From: Lytechinus pictus
Taxonomy: Eukaryota > Echinodermata > Echinoidea > Temnopleuroida > Toxopneustidae
NCBI RefSeq assembly: GCF_037042905.1
Contig: NC_087252.1
Span: 37,891,056 to 37,955,055 of the forward strand
DNA: 64,000 nucleotides
Reading direction: 5' to 3'
In this document: piece by piece, positions 11,639-25,085 of the stretch
Numbering within the stretch: position 1 is the first letter of the stretch
How the letters are laid out: every line of letters begins with the position of its first letter
Translations under genes and position numbers: made by a program
Notes under the pieces: model-generated
Told to the model about the DNA's origin: nothing
Databases searched by the model: none
Seen by the model: the letters and a program-made list of their open reading frames with translations, nothing else

Positions 11639-12091
11639 TCTTACAAGTTCGAAGCTATCTTGCGACTGTCTTGTGAGAAATTCCCAATCATTTTGATTGT
11701 TATGAAATTACATAAATCAAAGCTCATTAAGACTCCGTTGAGATTATTTGATATAGATTTTTTTTCTGCTGTTACCTATAGGCCTACATGTTCTTAGAAC
11801 TGAATCAATATTTTCTAAACCATTTCATTTGTTAATGTTAATGAAAGCAACAACAGTTAGGTGAAACAAGGAATATCGCCCATAAATCATTTTTTCCTTT
11901 CTTTGAAATCATTTCCTGATAATTTCTTTTAATTAGGCCGATTCGAACGGAAACTTGTTTTCGGTGTTTTTTTACTACAGGATGTTAGTTATACAAAACA
12001 CACAGAAAGAACCGACCATACATTCATTAAAATTGGTGGGAAGCCATTTTTATGCAAATGGAATGAATATAAAGCTCTGAAACCATACAGT

Positions 12092-12840
12092 AACCTCGAG
12101 GGTGACACGACATTTTGCTCCTGCGACAATTGATCTGGGCTTAAAGAACAAGTCCACCCCAACAGAAAGTTGATCTGAATAAAAAGATTCAAATCCAACA
12201 AGCATAGCACTAAAAATTTCATCAAAATCGGATGTAGAATAAGAAAGTTAAGACATTTTTAAAGTTTCGCTTTATGTCACAAAATAGTTATATGCACATC
12301 CCGTTCGGTATGCAAATGAGGGAACTGATGACATCACTCACTATTTCTTTTGTATTTTATTATATGAAATATTCTAATTTTCTCCTCATTGTCCCGTGAA
12401 ACAAAGTTTTATTTCTCCCCGCACATGTGGCATTACCATCGTTTAACATGTTATGGTTCAGTCAAGTTGGTCCTTATTGTCAAATCTATAAATATAAATA
12501 TTGTATAATTCAAACAATAAAAAACAAAAGAAATAGTGAGTGAGGGACATCATCGATACTTAATGTGACTAAATTGTGCATATACCTGATTTGTGAAAAA
12601 TAAGCGAAAAAAAAGTCAGAACTTTCTTATTTTACATCCGATTTTGATCACAATTCAGCATTTCGCTTGTATGATTTTTATCTATTGATTCAAATCAACA
12701 TTTTTCTGAGGTGGACTTGACCTCTAATTTCGTCTAAGATGTAGGCTTAGGATTATGTTTAGGATAGGGTATAGTGTTAAACCCAGGTTTGGATTTTCGG
12801 AGCAATTGTCGCCGGAGCAAATATCATGGAACCGTTATCG
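12092..12840. repeat. Family E repeat split by a family A insertion
   Basis: ACCTCGAGGGTGACACGACATTTTGCTCCTGCGACAATT at the left and AATTGTCGCCGGAGCAAATATCATGGAACC at the right are the two ends of the element found uninterrupted at 21846-22045. The middle is a TTAA-type element (12145-12723). Confidence 0.7.
12145..12723. mobile_element. TTAA-type foldback element, family A
   Basis: The left terminus AGAACAAGTCCACCCC follows TTAA (12141-12144), and the right terminus GAGGTGGACTTGACCT precedes CTAA. The internal sequence matches 15741-16340. It is nested in family E. Confidence 0.8.
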
Positions 12841-12890
12841 AGATATAAGAAACAAAAGGCATAAGTAATTTATGATCGAAATCGCTTCAT

Positions 12891-13004
12891 AATAATAATA
12901 ATAATAATAACAACAATAATAATAATAATAATGATAATGATGATGATAATAATAATAATAATGATAATAATATCAATAATAAAAATAATACGAATAATAA
13001 TGAT
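12891..13004. repeat. (AAT)n microsatellite
   Basis: Run of AAT and GAT triplets with occasional interruptions. Confidence 0.95.
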
Positions 13005-14639
13005 GCATGTGGGTTAAAAAAAAGTTAGTATAATAGTTATGACACAATAGCACTTGATACGCTCAATCAATACACGATATAGTGTCATAGTAGAAGAAAA
13101 CGCAATGCTGGGTTTATCTTTTTTTTTTACAGATAAAGACGTTTTTATAATGTGTCTGGAAAAGGAGACTAGGATGACTAACTCAAACAGCTGATCGAGG
13201 GGAAAGCCCTATTCACCGAAGCCAGCCGACCGCAGCTGGCTGTCTTCTGCGCATGCGTGAAGCGACAAAGTGCTTTGTAAGTCAGCGTTCATTGTTATGC
13301 AGTATTTATCACTCGTCTATCACGTTCAAAAACTCTTGTTACCAGGGGCTCTCCGCTTCAGCGAACGGGAGTTGTTAAGGGTAGAATCGAGGTTTCACCC
13401 CGCAACACCGAAACGAAGCTACCGCACTATAACACCTGCAAAACACACCAGAGGATTTAAATCGAGTTTTGCTCTCCCATTTAAACACTTCAAATTACTT
13501 TTCACTTATTATCATCATTATCATTATTTAATCTTATTATTAGAATTTATAACTATTCATTTTGTTGAATTATGTATCTCTCTCGTAGGTTTTTCCACAT
13601 TTGTTATATCTTACATGTTTGTATACCTTGTATCTTTGTGCCTACACAGAAGGTATCCTTTAGGTTATTTATTGTAAATATGCTGGCATCAAACTAACAA
13701 TTTTGCTTAGAAAATAAAATAAAAATAATTATGGATAATTACAGGCGCTAGAAACAAGAAGAAAAAGAGTACGTATATCATTATGTAATATAAATTTGGC
13801 CCTAAACAGTTTAATCAATAATGGGATTACATAGATTTCATTCGGGGGGATAACCATGGTAACAAAATGTCAAATTTACTTTTGAATTTCATATTCATAT
13901 TGGTGCTCATTTTTTTCCCTTCGAACTAGGCACTCCTGTTAGTCTTATTCTATATTATTTTGTATGAAATAATATCATTAAAAGGGAATAGGGCCTACCT
14001 AAAGTAGAGCCATGTGAGATATCTTTCATGATATCTTCAACTTACAACAGTCACCAGTCTCATTCATGAAATTGAACACGATATCAATTATAATGAAATA
14101 CATATTATTATGTGCGCCACATCCGAGTGATATACATTATAGGCCTGTAACGCTTTTTTGTAATATATTAGACAGCGACATGATAAAAGAGAATCGTAAA
14201 ACTAACATTCCGTGTCAACAAAAATTGACACGTATGAATTTGACCATAAATAAGTAAATATAGAGCCAAATTCATATGTAAGATAATGGATGGGCCATGA
14301 AATAACACTGAATAAATATAATACTGAAGCAAATTCATAGGGTGTATACCAATTGACTAATTCACTTGCCAATCTATACAACGGTTAAAATAGGAACAAT
14401 TAGAATATACGAGAATAGGAGGGTCGTATCTCGAATTAGAAAGAGATTAAAGCAAGCGAAAATTGCTCGAAGTAAATGACAATATACTCCATACAAAACA
14501 AAGTTGTCACATATATTCGCTATATAATTATGGCAGTTCCATGAAATGATCAACCCTTTTTGAACGTCCCACCCCGGGCCCATTTTGATCTAGTCCTCCG
14601 TCACTTCATAAACTGACCAAGTCATGGTCCTTTGAGAAC
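13005..14639. other. No gene recognised
   Basis: AT-rich sequence. The open frame 13270-13677 is a mixture of ordinary and TTATCATCATT-type sequence, starts at a non-ATG codon and shows no domain. It lies within the proposed long Ig-gene intron. Confidence 0.45.
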
Positions 14640-14790
14640 ATTACAGATCATCACAAATCCTCACATGTACCTGTTTAAATTGTAATTGTTGCTTTTACCC
14701 ATGTATGACTTGTGAACATTTTACTGTAAACATGCTAATTTCAGCCTTTTGGCTGTGCTGTTTTATACGAAATAAACCATGATTGAATAG
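14640..14790 (+). mobile_element. Possible LINE 3' end
   Basis: TTTCAGCCTTTTGGCTGTGC, then an AATAAACC polyadenylation-like signal and a short TGATTGAAT tail, have the look of a LINE 3' untranslated end. There is no coding remnant beside it. Confidence 0.3.
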
Positions 14791-15736
14791 AACAAGAAAT
14801 CAGAGACAGAACATTTCATAAAGGTCCCACACAGTGGACATATATTATGAAATTGCCCTATATCATGTTTATTGGATTTTCATCCTAAATTCAGTGAATA
14901 AAACACAACATCCAGGCCCCATCCAGGCTGATCCACCCCCTCCCCCCAACAAGAACCGAGCTTTCGCCCCCGATCGTTCATAATCCCTTACTCTTTGGGA
15001 TTGTTATTATGGGCGTCTTATACTATCTACGATCAATAATAATGTATCAGTAAGGGGGTTGGGAAGGCACATCCGACCTGCCCCCCCTCCCCTCTCTTCA
15101 AGCCCATGAGAAAAATATTTGTTGTGCAAAATGTCGGGCACATGCAAGTGAAGACCTTTTTTTCTTCTCTCTATTGCTCATCAAATATCTCGTGACATAA
15201 ATCACCGTCAAGACCCCCTTTTTTACTAGTGAAATTTTCCTAACAAAAAATACCACCGTAAAATCCTGGATCCGCCTCTGATGTGTTATTACCTGTATAC
15301 TTTTTGCTCAACTGTCTTTACATATCCGCCTTCTTTGGGGGTAACCCTTATAACACCAGAAATTACGAATTTTCATAATCTATGTCCCTCCTCTATATAA
15401 AGTTCCTTTTTAATACATGTTCAATGTAAAAAAAATGGTTTTCACTGTGATCTCTCTTACGGCTTCAAGTTATGCAGAATGTAAACTAATTATCAATTAC
15501 TTTCGAGATAGATGAAATTACCTCGTTTCATAATTCCTATTGTCTACCTCTTTTCACAGGCTATATCTTCAGGGGGTTGGCCCTGATAAATTGGCAAAGC
15601 AGAAGTCGACCTTTCAACCAAGTTGGTTTCTTGTGCTCTTTCATTGAAACATTATTCCGGAAAATGGAAAAAAAAACTCTACAATTTTGCCAGAAAAGCG
15701 GTTTAGCAGTTTCAAATTATGGCTGTGAAAAAGTGA
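14791..15736. other. No gene; truncated poly-G/poly-C repeat
   Basis: At 15055-15277 lies a fragment of the poly-G family, ending in CTGGATCCGCCTCTG, with C runs and a poly-T block but no matching left end. The rest shows no coding signal. Confidence 0.45.
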
Positions 15737-15740
15737 TTAA

Positions 15741-16340
15741 AGGTCAAGTCCACCCCAGAATAAAGTTTATTTGAATAAGTAGAGAAAAATCAAACAAGAA
15801 TAACGCTGAAAACTTCATCAAAATCGGATGTAAAATAAGAAAGTTATGACATTTTAAAGTTTCGCTTAATTTCACAAAACAGTTATATGCACATCCTGGC
15901 TGGTATGCAAATGAGGAGACTATGACGTCATCCACTCACTATTTTTTTTTGTATTTTATTATATGAAATATGAAATATTCTAATTTTATCTTCATTGTCA
16001 AGTGATACAACGATTAATTCCTCCCTGCAAATGTGGAATTAGCATTGTTTAATACTACATGGTTCAGTCAAGTTGGTCCTTATTGTCAAATCTATAAAAA
16101 ATGTCATATTGTATAATTCAAACAATAAAAACAAAAGAAATAGTGAGTGATGGACATCATCGACTGACTCACCTAGTTGTTCATATCACTGTTCTGTGAA
16201 AAATAAGCGAAACTTTAAAATGTCATAACTTTCTCATTTTACACCCGATTTTGATGAAATTTTCAGCACTACGCTAGTTTGATTTTTCTCTATATATTTT
16301 TTCAAGTCAGCTGATCATTTTCCTGGGGTGGACTTGACCT
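15741..16340. mobile_element. TTAA-type foldback element, family A, complete
   Basis: A 600-bp element with ends AGGTCAAGTCCACCCCAG and CTGGGGTGGACTTGACCT, flanked by TTAA on both sides (15737-15740 and 16341-16344). The arms include mirrored AAAATCGGATGTAAAATAAG and TTACACCCGATTTTG. It carries no coding sequence. This is the best reference copy for the fragments at 1-350, 12145-12723 and 36730-37347. Confidence 0.9.
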
Positions 16341-16429
16341 TTAAAAGTGGTACGTCGGCAAATAATTGTGTGGTATCCAGGTGGATCATGCATGATAGAC
16401 ATTTTGTTTTCAAGCATGGGCGGAAATCT

Positions 16430-16660
16430 GTCCCCAAAGGTAGGGGGGGGGGGCCAGGGGCTGGAAACTTTGACAAAAAAAGTAAAAAGTTTTCACCCAA
16501 AATGTAAGGTCATTTAGTGCAAAATACATGTATTATTTCGATTGTGAATGATGTATTTTTCTCCATCATAAAAGACCAAAAATAGTAGGGGGACATTTGA
16601 TATTGTGTCCCCCTGCTTTTTTTGGTAGGGTGGACGCGTCCCCTGTCCCCCTTTATCCCA
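16430..16660. repeat. G-rich repeat fragment
   Basis: A G run at 16442-16453, GTCCCCCTGCTTTTTTTGG and GTCCCCTGTCCCCC resemble the poly-G family, but I found no terminal repeat or target duplication. Confidence 0.4.
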
Positions 16661-18047
16661 CAGGAACAGGGAGGTAAACTTCTCTAGTAAAAAATATATA
16701 TAATAAGGGTTTTTCATTTCGAGCTGAAATGTTTATAGCACGGTTTTCGTGGGTATATGTATTATATTGACAATAGGCCTACAGTGTACAATTTATTAGC
16801 ACAGTAACAATGGCAGTGAAGCAATTTATCATGGTTCAGGCAGCTCCATGCGGTTGCCATTCGATGGCCAAAATATGGACCAAGTTATGTAGAAGAAGAA
16901 ACGTTTTACGCTTGTCATATAAACGTGTGCTATCAATTCTCATTCGCCAATGACCTAGCTTAAACTATTAATACTCAACGACTTTTCATTTTAATGTAGA
17001 CATTTTATAAAAAGATTTACACAGCATCAAAGGGAAATGCATGTTTATTTGGCTAAATAATGTCTAATACTGTGTAAATTTAAGGAAATGTTTTCCTAGC
17101 TATGGCAGTATATGAAACGTGCTTTCTATAATTTTCTATAATTATGCTCCCTGTTCCAGAATATGAAGTAGATTATTCAACGTCAGTCATACCGCACATT
17201 TCTCTCTCCCATGCATATTGAATCTGAATGAATGAAAAGGAAAGAAAACATAACCAACCCTGACACCTAGTCATTTTCATCTTGAAAGTGCGATTGTCCC
17301 TTTAATATCAGCATCAGCTGTGCGCTGTCTCAGTTTCTCTCCATCATGCACACAGCACTCATTAGAGCGGCACCTTCATTGGTCAGACATGACATAAGTG
17401 CGGTCATTGTTACTATGCTAATAAACTGCACGCTGCATTGCTAATACACGGAACCGCGAAAAAGCATGCAATATAACAAACTAGCCACCTCAAATAGTTT
17501 GGATTTCAACCAACTTTAGATATTATGTCCTTGATGCATGGTTTTATAGCTTTCAGTGTTAGTTCTTTTCGATCAAAACAATTATTGTCAAGATGCCATT
17601 CTTCTAATTTCTATACCTATTTAATTATAATCATGACAATAAATATTGCACATGAGCAGATAATACCGCTGAATAAAAAACAAAGGTTACCTGCATCCAT
17701 TTTCAGTAGATATGTCCATTATTGACAGTAAGTTGCAGGAGTATAATATTAAACAATGCAAAGGAAATAATGGGTAATATAAATTCACACATCGCTTTAT
17801 ACAACAGTCATGTAGGACAACTTTTAGGCCATAAATGACAAGAGATCAATACATAATCCAGGGAAGTGTTATAGATCCAAGAACTTTGCAGAGTTACTCG
17901 TATTATTGTTTTCCTGTTGTCTCCTTTATCTTCAAATTCTACTGAAAGTTGATGGAAATGAATTGGAAAATTACTGTAAAACAAAATTTAAGTATGAAAT
18001 TCAGGTCTATAACTCATAATTATCATTTCTGGTACTTGTAATTTGGT
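16661..18047. other. No gene recognised
   Basis: Mostly single-copy-looking AT-rich sequence without an open frame of interest. It lies within the proposed Ig-gene intron. Confidence 0.4.
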
Positions 18048-18125
18048 TTGCCCCCTTCACTTGTGCGCCTTGAGCATCTCGAGATGGATATGGCGCCTCG
18101 GAAATTGCATATAGTTATCAATTCA
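18048..18125 (+). mobile_element. SINE tail fragment
   Basis: GTGCGCCTTGAGCATCTCG, GATGGATATGGCGCC and a TTCATTATTAC tail are typical of the 3' end of tRNA-derived SINEs. Confidence 0.4.
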
Positions 18126-18776
18126 TTATTACAAACCCGAGCACTTACATGTATTCGGTTACGTATTCGAACCAATTCTGTATTCAATTTCTGTAGTTAA
18201 CATGTATATTCAAGTGAAAATACGTTACGCAGCCTGGCAGCTCGTCAAGGTACACAAGAGCTACGAATAAGCATTGGGAATAGAATAACAAAAATATACC
18301 CATAAACTATGAAATACACAGGCCATTATTACAACGCAATGACGCTACTAATTGAACCATTTGTAGAATTTGTCTTTATTTCAATGGGGGAATATACTTC
18401 CCTATCATATTGTTAATGGTTTCTGTATGACTGTATTCTGGTAAATGTATTGTGATAGGCATAATGATGAATTACCGATCTTGTGTGTCGTAATTATAAT
18501 TGCTTTCTGTCAGAGGGGTCCGAGACGAAAATGATATGCACAGTTTGCAGAACAATGCAACCGTGTTCTGTTCTTCGTGCGTGGAATTTTCAATCGTCTG
18601 CTGTTGTCGGGTGTTTGGGCCATCCGCTACAGCAGACTGACTGTGTTTTGACTAGCCTTGTTTCAAGCCCTCATTTCACGAGTCTCGAAGGCAAGCCTAG
18701 TTTTGTTGCGTTTCTCTTTGTTTAAAATTGAAGTGGAATCGATTTCTTGTTTATAGAAGTATTATAGAAAAGATCA

Positions 18777-19105
18777 TGACCATGACCATCATCATCATCA
18801 TCATCATCATCATCATAATCAGCATAAATAATTACCATCCTCATCACCATCACCGGGCATCATCATAACTTCATCTTCATCACCATAAATTCATCATTAC
18901 CACGCATGGCATCATCACCACCTTCATGTCCATCATCATCATCATCATTATCATCATCAATTCATCATCACCATAAATTCATCATTACCATGGCATCATC
19001 ATGTCCATCATCATCATCATCATCCATTCCATCCTCCTCATCTTAAATTCATCATCACCATAAATTCATCATTACCATCATCATCATCATCATCATCTTT
19101 ATCTC
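18777..19105. repeat. (CAT)n-rich microsatellite region
   Basis: Long interrupted runs of TCA/CAT triplets alternate with near-copies of TTCATCATCACCATAAA. The minus-strand frame through it (19055-19318) is an artefact of the triplet repeat. Confidence 0.93.
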
Positions 19106-19619
19106 CAATTTCTCACCATCAAAACCACCCACCACCACCATCATCAACAACAGTATTCCCATATCAAATCGCAACATTTCGTATTGCCGCCGAAGTGACC
19201 TTGATTCATATATAGAACTTGGCTGGATTGACCAAATTGTCTTCCGTAACAACAAACCTTCTTGAACCATAAATAATTCTACCCAAATAATGCTATAAAC
19301 ATACAATGGGCAATTCAAAGGTTATGAACTTCAATTTGAGTTTCATTGAGTTATCATTAAAATAACTTGACCTTTCTTATGCAAAAGTCGGACCCTCTCC
19401 GTCGAAAGCTATTGCACTTCTTCACATTATGATCAAAACGCCATGTAATTACATATCATCAATTACTGATGACAGAATCTGAAGTGGCATCTATACACAC
19501 CAATGCCAGGTGACAAGCGCTTCATGTGCAATCCATCATTCAATTTTGTAATCATTATTCCACGTAATTTAGCACAAAGGATATTGAGCGATTATGTAAA
19601 GTGATATTGTATTCATCAA

Positions 19620-20153
19620 TTTCAAGAGAATTTGAAGGGCCCAGGTTTTGGAACGATCTTCCCGATGATATGGTACATAGTGCCTTCAAACGTAAATTGA
19701 AAGCGATTCTTATCAATTCTTATAATTTCCCCTTGTAAAATTTTATATTCATGCACTTTGTTAATACGCTCTGGCCGAGTAATGAGTAATAAATAATTGT
19801 CATAGAGTGGCGGACTCTTTTTTATTTATTTATTTATTTTTTTTGGTATTCTTTACACAATCGTCACATTTTTGGCATTACTTTGTTATAATCAATTTAC
19901 TTACCTGTCCTCTCCTCATTAAGACCGATTTTTTTTCTGGATCCTGCAGACTTAACAAGCTTTGCTTTTTTATGCAGGTTCCCTCATATTTCACTCTTTT
20001 AAATTGTCTTTAATTCAAAATCGCTATTTTGTTTAATTTGAATTAATTGTTATGCCTTGTCTGATTTGTATTCTCATAAGTTTTCTGATATTGTTTCATA
20101 ATTTTGTTTGTACTTGTGAAATATGTGAAAAAAAATAAAATCAAATCAAATTT
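19620..20153 (+). pseudogene. LINE reverse-transcriptase C-terminal remnant and 3' tail
   Basis: The 5' part reads as a decayed LINE C-terminus: FWNDLPDDM followed by AFKRKLKAIL, the conserved W-N-x-L-P..FK..L end of CR1/jockey-type polymerases. About 400 bp of 3' sequence follows, with the same arrangement as the copy at 34680-36482. It ends in an AAATCAAATCAAAT-type tail. Upstream domains are missing. Confidence 0.7.
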
Positions 20154-20504
20154 ACGTGATATGACTTTATACATTCGCAAAATATTCGCCTTTTTCTTAT
20201 ATGCGGATGTGTCATGAGATGGTAGTAGACGAGTCTCCATTTCCTTACTTTCATTTTCTATCACTTGCTTTGAGAATACCGGAAATTCATCGTGAAGACC
20301 GAGAGAATAGAATATTGTCAAAACATCTTGTATTCACAATTATCATATTACATGCAAACTTAGAGTTGGTTTGGACGTATGAAACAGATAACACAGTAAT
20401 GGAAACTAATGGTTTCTGGGTTAAAACGCTATACGGCACGATACAACAGGCCCAACATGTAAAAAAAAAGGTTATCTTCCACTATCCATGTACAAAATCG
20501 ACTA

Positions 20505-21030
20505 AAGAGGAAGTTCACCCTGAAAAAAATTTTACTTTTGAAATAGCAGAAAAAAATTATTAAAAAAAATACTGTAGAAGGTTTGAAAAACTAATAATAT
20601 AAAAGTTATTAGAATTTTAATTATATGATTTGTGACGCCAAATAATATAAAAGTTATTAGAATTTTAATTATATGATTTGTGACGTCATATGAGCAGCAT
20701 TCCTACATAATCATATGGTAAAAAATCAATGAAATGTCATTGAAATGGTCTTTACTGTACCTTTAGTATAAAACCGACAAATCATTTCGCATCTGTCTTA
20801 AAAAAGAAAAGAAAAATCATCACGAACTATTTAAAAAAACCCTGAAATTTTATGCATTTTATATTACATAACATATGGGGCAGCTGCTCGTTTATGACGT
20901 CACAAATCCATAACTTAAAATTCTAATAACTTTCTTAATTCTTAATGGATTTTCCTCAATCCCTCAACAATATTTATTATTTTTTTCCTGCTATTTAACA
21001 ACAAACTTTTCTTCAGGGTGAACTTACCCT
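20505..21030. mobile_element. TTAA-type foldback element, family C
   Basis: Ends AGAGGAAGTTCACCCTG and CAGGGTGAACTTACCCT, with CTAA on the left and TTAA (21031-21034) on the right. A 48-bp tandem duplication, two copies at 20593-20688, lies in the left arm. Confidence 0.8.
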
Positions 21031-21179
21031 TTAAATAGCAAATCATATACCTAGTACTAACGAAACTGTATAAAGACATGCTGGTATATAAGTTCATGCT
21101 TTACTTATCAAAGTATCGAATTTTTATATGCAACACAAAACCTAATTATTACAGCACAGCAAAATTAATGTGCAGTACA

Positions 21180-21412
21180 TTACATACCCCCCCCCCCCAA
21201 GTGGGAATATGACATCATCAGCCACCTAATGAATATTCATAAAGATATGCCTAGAATTGTTTCACCGGAATAATGCAAATATTCAAATTCAATAACTTCG
21301 TTATTTGTTACCGGATTTTGATCAAATCTTCCACATTTTGCTCTGTGAATTTTACTCTATTTATTGAAATATAAATATCTTCAGCCCGGAGCATCCATTT
21401 TAGTTATCATCT
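21180..21412. repeat. Right part of TTAA-type element, family F
   Basis: Starts after a poly-C run and carries AAGTGGGAATATGACATCATCAGCC, TTTCACCGGAATAATGCAAA and CAGCCCGGAGCATCC. It matches the right half of 46943-47566. Confidence 0.7.
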
Positions 21413-21464
21413 GTGTTTATTATACACTTGAGAAGAGTAATGTACGCACGCGATTGACACTTTT

Positions 21465-21845
21465 TGCAGGGATTTGAAATAAATCCTATTGGACTAGTTA
21501 GGGACCAATCGAATTCAGGATTCAGTTTGACCTCAAAGGCTTTATATTCAAATCACCGAGATTTCAAACTATATTTTAAGGATACAAATCCAGGCCTGTA
21601 CAAAACTAAATCCAGAATTCGATAGGTCCCCAAGTACAGTCTACCTCGATTTATTTCATCCCAGAACCGACCTTGAGAGAACGATTGTGCATGTTGACAA
21701 GCCCCACCCCCCCTTTCATTCACTCTTATTGCTAATTCATGAAATAAATAGAGTAGTTGAGGTTCCAATCGAATTCTGGAATTTGTTCGTATCCCTAAAA
21801 ATAGCTTGAAATCTCGAGGATTTATATTTAAAGTCTTTGAGATTT
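21465..21845. repeat. Degenerate foldback repeat with GGATTTGAAATAAATCC motif
   Basis: GGGATTTGAAATAAATCC, CAATCGAATTC and GATTTCAAACTATATTTTAAGG recur in mirrored order. The motif also appears at the ends of the repeat at 42455-43015. No coding content. Confidence 0.45.
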
Positions 21846-22045
21846 AAGGTTCCATGACATTTGCTCCGGCGACAATCACTCCGATGGGAAATCCAACCTC
21901 CAGCACTAAATAAACCCCAATCCCTATCTTCACATCATTCTGAACCAAACACTCTATTGCACTTCTATCTCTAACCCTATGCCCTCTTAGATATTAAGAC
22001 AGGAGCAAATGTCGCAGGAGCAAATGTCGTGTCACCCTCAAGGTT
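21846..22045. repeat. Family E repeat, uninterrupted copy
   Basis: Runs from AAGGTTCCATGACATTTGCTCCGGCGACAA to GCAAATGTCGTGTCACCCTCAAGG. It provides the reference for the split copy at 12092-12840. Confidence 0.7.
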
Positions 22046-22394
22046 TTTGGGTGTCATCCTTTTATAGCCTTTGCTCGCTATTATATAGGCCCATATCATT
22101 TCGGTGAATCATGAATTCGGCTAAACATTTATCCATGGCAACATTAATTTGAAATGACTTCCTCGTCATGAAACCTGAAATAACCTTCAGAACCGTGCAT
22201 GTGACCAGACTTTTTATATAGCCTATCAATATTATCATTGCAGGATGTATACTATACTTATCTGTCAATCTGCAGACCATACGTTCCTGCATACATCCTT
22301 TAACAAAGGCACGTGGTTATCGAATATTACAGGACTTTGAAAATTAATGGAAGGTATATCTACAGAATCGTGGTAATCACTCTGTACTCTTTAA

Positions 22395-22977
22395 AGGAGA
22401 ATGAAACCCTTGAAGCCAGCTGAATCCATATCAAAGAGAAAAATCAAAGAAACATATTGTTGAAAGTTTGAGGAAGATCGAATGAATAATGAAAAAGTTA
22501 TGAGCATTTGAATATTGAGATCACTAATGCCATGTAGATCCTCCTATTGGCAATGCGACCAAGATCTGTGATGTCACACACGTACAACTCCCTCATTACT
22601 TAGTACTTATTTCACTTATATTCTCACTTTTATAGAGTCTATCACAAGGTGAGGTGTTCTCTTTATGAGAGGACAAGTACAGATGTTTCACAACATTATA
22701 TCATTGATGAATCGTTTGTCATATGATTAGAATGAACAAAAAGAGATTTTTGGGGGTATATTTTCAGTATCCAAAAGGGGAGAGTTGTTCATCTGTGACA
22801 TCATAGATCTTGGTCGCATTGCCAATGGGAGGATCTCCATAGCATTAGTGATCTCGACATTCAAATGCTCATAACTCTTCTATTGCTAGTCCTATTTTAC
22901 TCAAACTTTTGTTGATCTTATTCTTTGATTTTTCTGCTTTCACAAAAGCTAACTTGCTCCAAGAGTTTCATTCTCCT
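22395..22977. mobile_element. TTAA-type foldback element, family H, 583 bp
   Basis: Ends AGGAGAATGAAACCCTTG and GAGTTTCATTCTCCT sit between two TTAA sites (22391-22394 and 22978-22981). Long mirrored arms include ACCAAGATCTGTGATGTCAC and GTGACATCATAGATCTTGGT. No coding sequence. Confidence 0.9.
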
Positions 22978-23068
22978 TTAAGATTATGCAATGCCAATAA
23001 AGGCAATAAACATACAACTATTTTTGCCTTTCATGGCACTATAATCGGCTAATGAGCAAATTCATTAT

Positions 23069-23634
23069 AGGGGAAGTGCACCCCGACGACAAGTTGGTCC
23101 TAATAGAAACACTAAAATAAGAAAAAATATTGATGAAGGCTTAATTGAATTCTATCAAACATATTAAAGAATAAGAGAGGAGAGTTTTGAGGTTTTTGAA
23201 ATTAATTATTGTGACGTCAATATGCGAGCAGCTTCCCCATATATCATGTAACATAATTCGGAATACGATCTTTTATTTTCTCATCTGATGATTATCTATA
23301 TATTTTTCTCGTTCAAATTTGAACTATAGACAAATCAGCACTCCGAGGTGCAGTCACTGTACACGCTCTTTAAGAGCTAAATTAGCTCTTCGTTTTTTAG
23401 AGTGTGTACCGCACAAGAGAAATCACTTTCATATTTTTAAAATGGCATTTTTTTGGATATTTATATCACACGACATATAGCTTGCTTCTCGTCTGTGGCG
23501 TACATGAAAACAAAAACAAATTTGTTTATATCTCAGTTGTTCTTTGGCAGATTTCAATAAAACCCTTAACAGTATGTTCTCTATTTTTCTATACTTTTAA
23601 TAAAATAATCATATTTTCATGGTAAACTTTCCCT
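23069..23634. mobile_element. TTAA-type foldback element, family C-like
   Basis: The left end AGGGGAAGTGCACCCC follows TTAT, and the right end GGTAAACTTTCCCT precedes TCAA. The inner sequence shares AAGTTGGTCCTAATAGAAAC with family C. Both flanks have drifted from TTAA. Confidence 0.65.
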
Positions 23635-23813
23635 TCAATATCAGTAATTAAGTAACACCACAGAACCTTAGGCTAAATGTCCAACATCAATATTCCATCA
23701 TTACTTATGGCATAAGTACACATCACATATTGTGTTGCTTTATGTATTTCCAGGGCCCTTCCTTCTGGTCGCTTCTGTTTTCATTTTCGACAAATGGTTT
23801 TGATTCGACTTAA

Positions 23814-24310
23814 AGGGATGCTGCAGGCTGAAGATATTTATATCTCAATAAATACAGTAAAATTCACTGAGCAAAATGTTGAAAATTTGATCAATATCGG
23901 ATAACAAATAAAGAAGTTATTGGAATTTAAAGATTTGCTTTATTCCGGTGAAACAGTTCTAGGCATGTCTTCATGAATATTCATTAGGTGGGCTGATGAT
24001 GTCATATCCCCACTTGTTCTTTTGTATTTTATTATATGAAATAGGTTTATTCAACATTTTTCTAACAAGACCTAGAACAATTGGATTGACAACTGATTAA
24101 GCGCCTTACTTATTGCTGCAACTTCATCATAATGGAGACATTTACACAAACATGAAAAAATGAAACAATTATGATTTCATGTAATAACACAAGAAAAAGG
24201 AAAGTGGGGATGTGTTATTATCAGCCCACCTAATGAATATTCATGACGATGTGCATATAACTAATTTCACAAAAAATTGCTTCATATAAAACCCAATAAC
24301 TTCGTGCTAT
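23814..24310. mobile_element. TTAA-type element, family F, right end lost
   Basis: TTAA (23810-23813) precedes AGGGATGCTGCAGGCTGAAG. The interior matches 46943-47566 up to a TTCAATAACTTCG-like stretch near 24300, after which the expected right terminus is absent. Confidence 0.7.
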
Positions 24311-25085
24311 TTTTTTTACTGTGTTACTAAAAAAATATGATTGCTATTATGACCATTATAATTATTATTATTACTAATATTATTATTTACGTCCGTAAAT
24401 TCCAGGCAAGCTAATTAGTTTTCTACTGTTTTTGTTATAGGCCTCACCCCCCAATGTTATTTGTTTATTATGTATATATATATATATATTATTTTTGTAT
24501 TGTGTATTTTAATTGCGTGTGTTATAACTGTGATTGTATAATGTTCGAATTGTGATTGATAGCAGGGCTCCCTTGTAAAGCAGGCCTCTGGCTTGAATGG
24601 GACTACCCTGCTTTTTATAAAGAAAACATGAATAAATAACTAAATAAACACGAATATTATTATGTATTATTTTTATCATAATCATTATTATTTTATGAAT
24701 ATGTGGATCCTTCCTTTTCCAGTTGAACTTTGATCCTTTGTTATCAATTTCATGTATTGACAAATGATTATGAAACGTTATAGTTTACTAAACATGCTAA
24801 ATGCGGAAATAAAACCAAACTATCAAATTAAATCATATCCCATGCGCTGGGGGGGGGGGGGGGTGACATAAAGGTTCGGTGCAAAATGTCAGAGGTAAGA
24901 ATGGCAGAGGTTCGCGTTTAATCACATCAACTGATAAAGCAATAAACCTAAAATGATAAAACACATAATATGTAATCAGCTCATAAGCCTATTTCGTAGA
25001 CAAAAATCCATACAATGTCAATAATTATGACTGATATTGACGGGTAAAGCTCTTTATTTTCCTTGTCGATGCATAGGTCAATGGT
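24311..25085. other. No gene; short microsatellites and poly-G
   Basis: Holds (ATT)n near 24360-24385, (TA)n at 24474-24489 and a G run at 24849-24863. One inverted minisatellite unit lies at 24885-24911 (GTCAGAGGTAAGAATGGCAGAGG), reverse-complementary to the array that follows. Confidence 0.6.
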
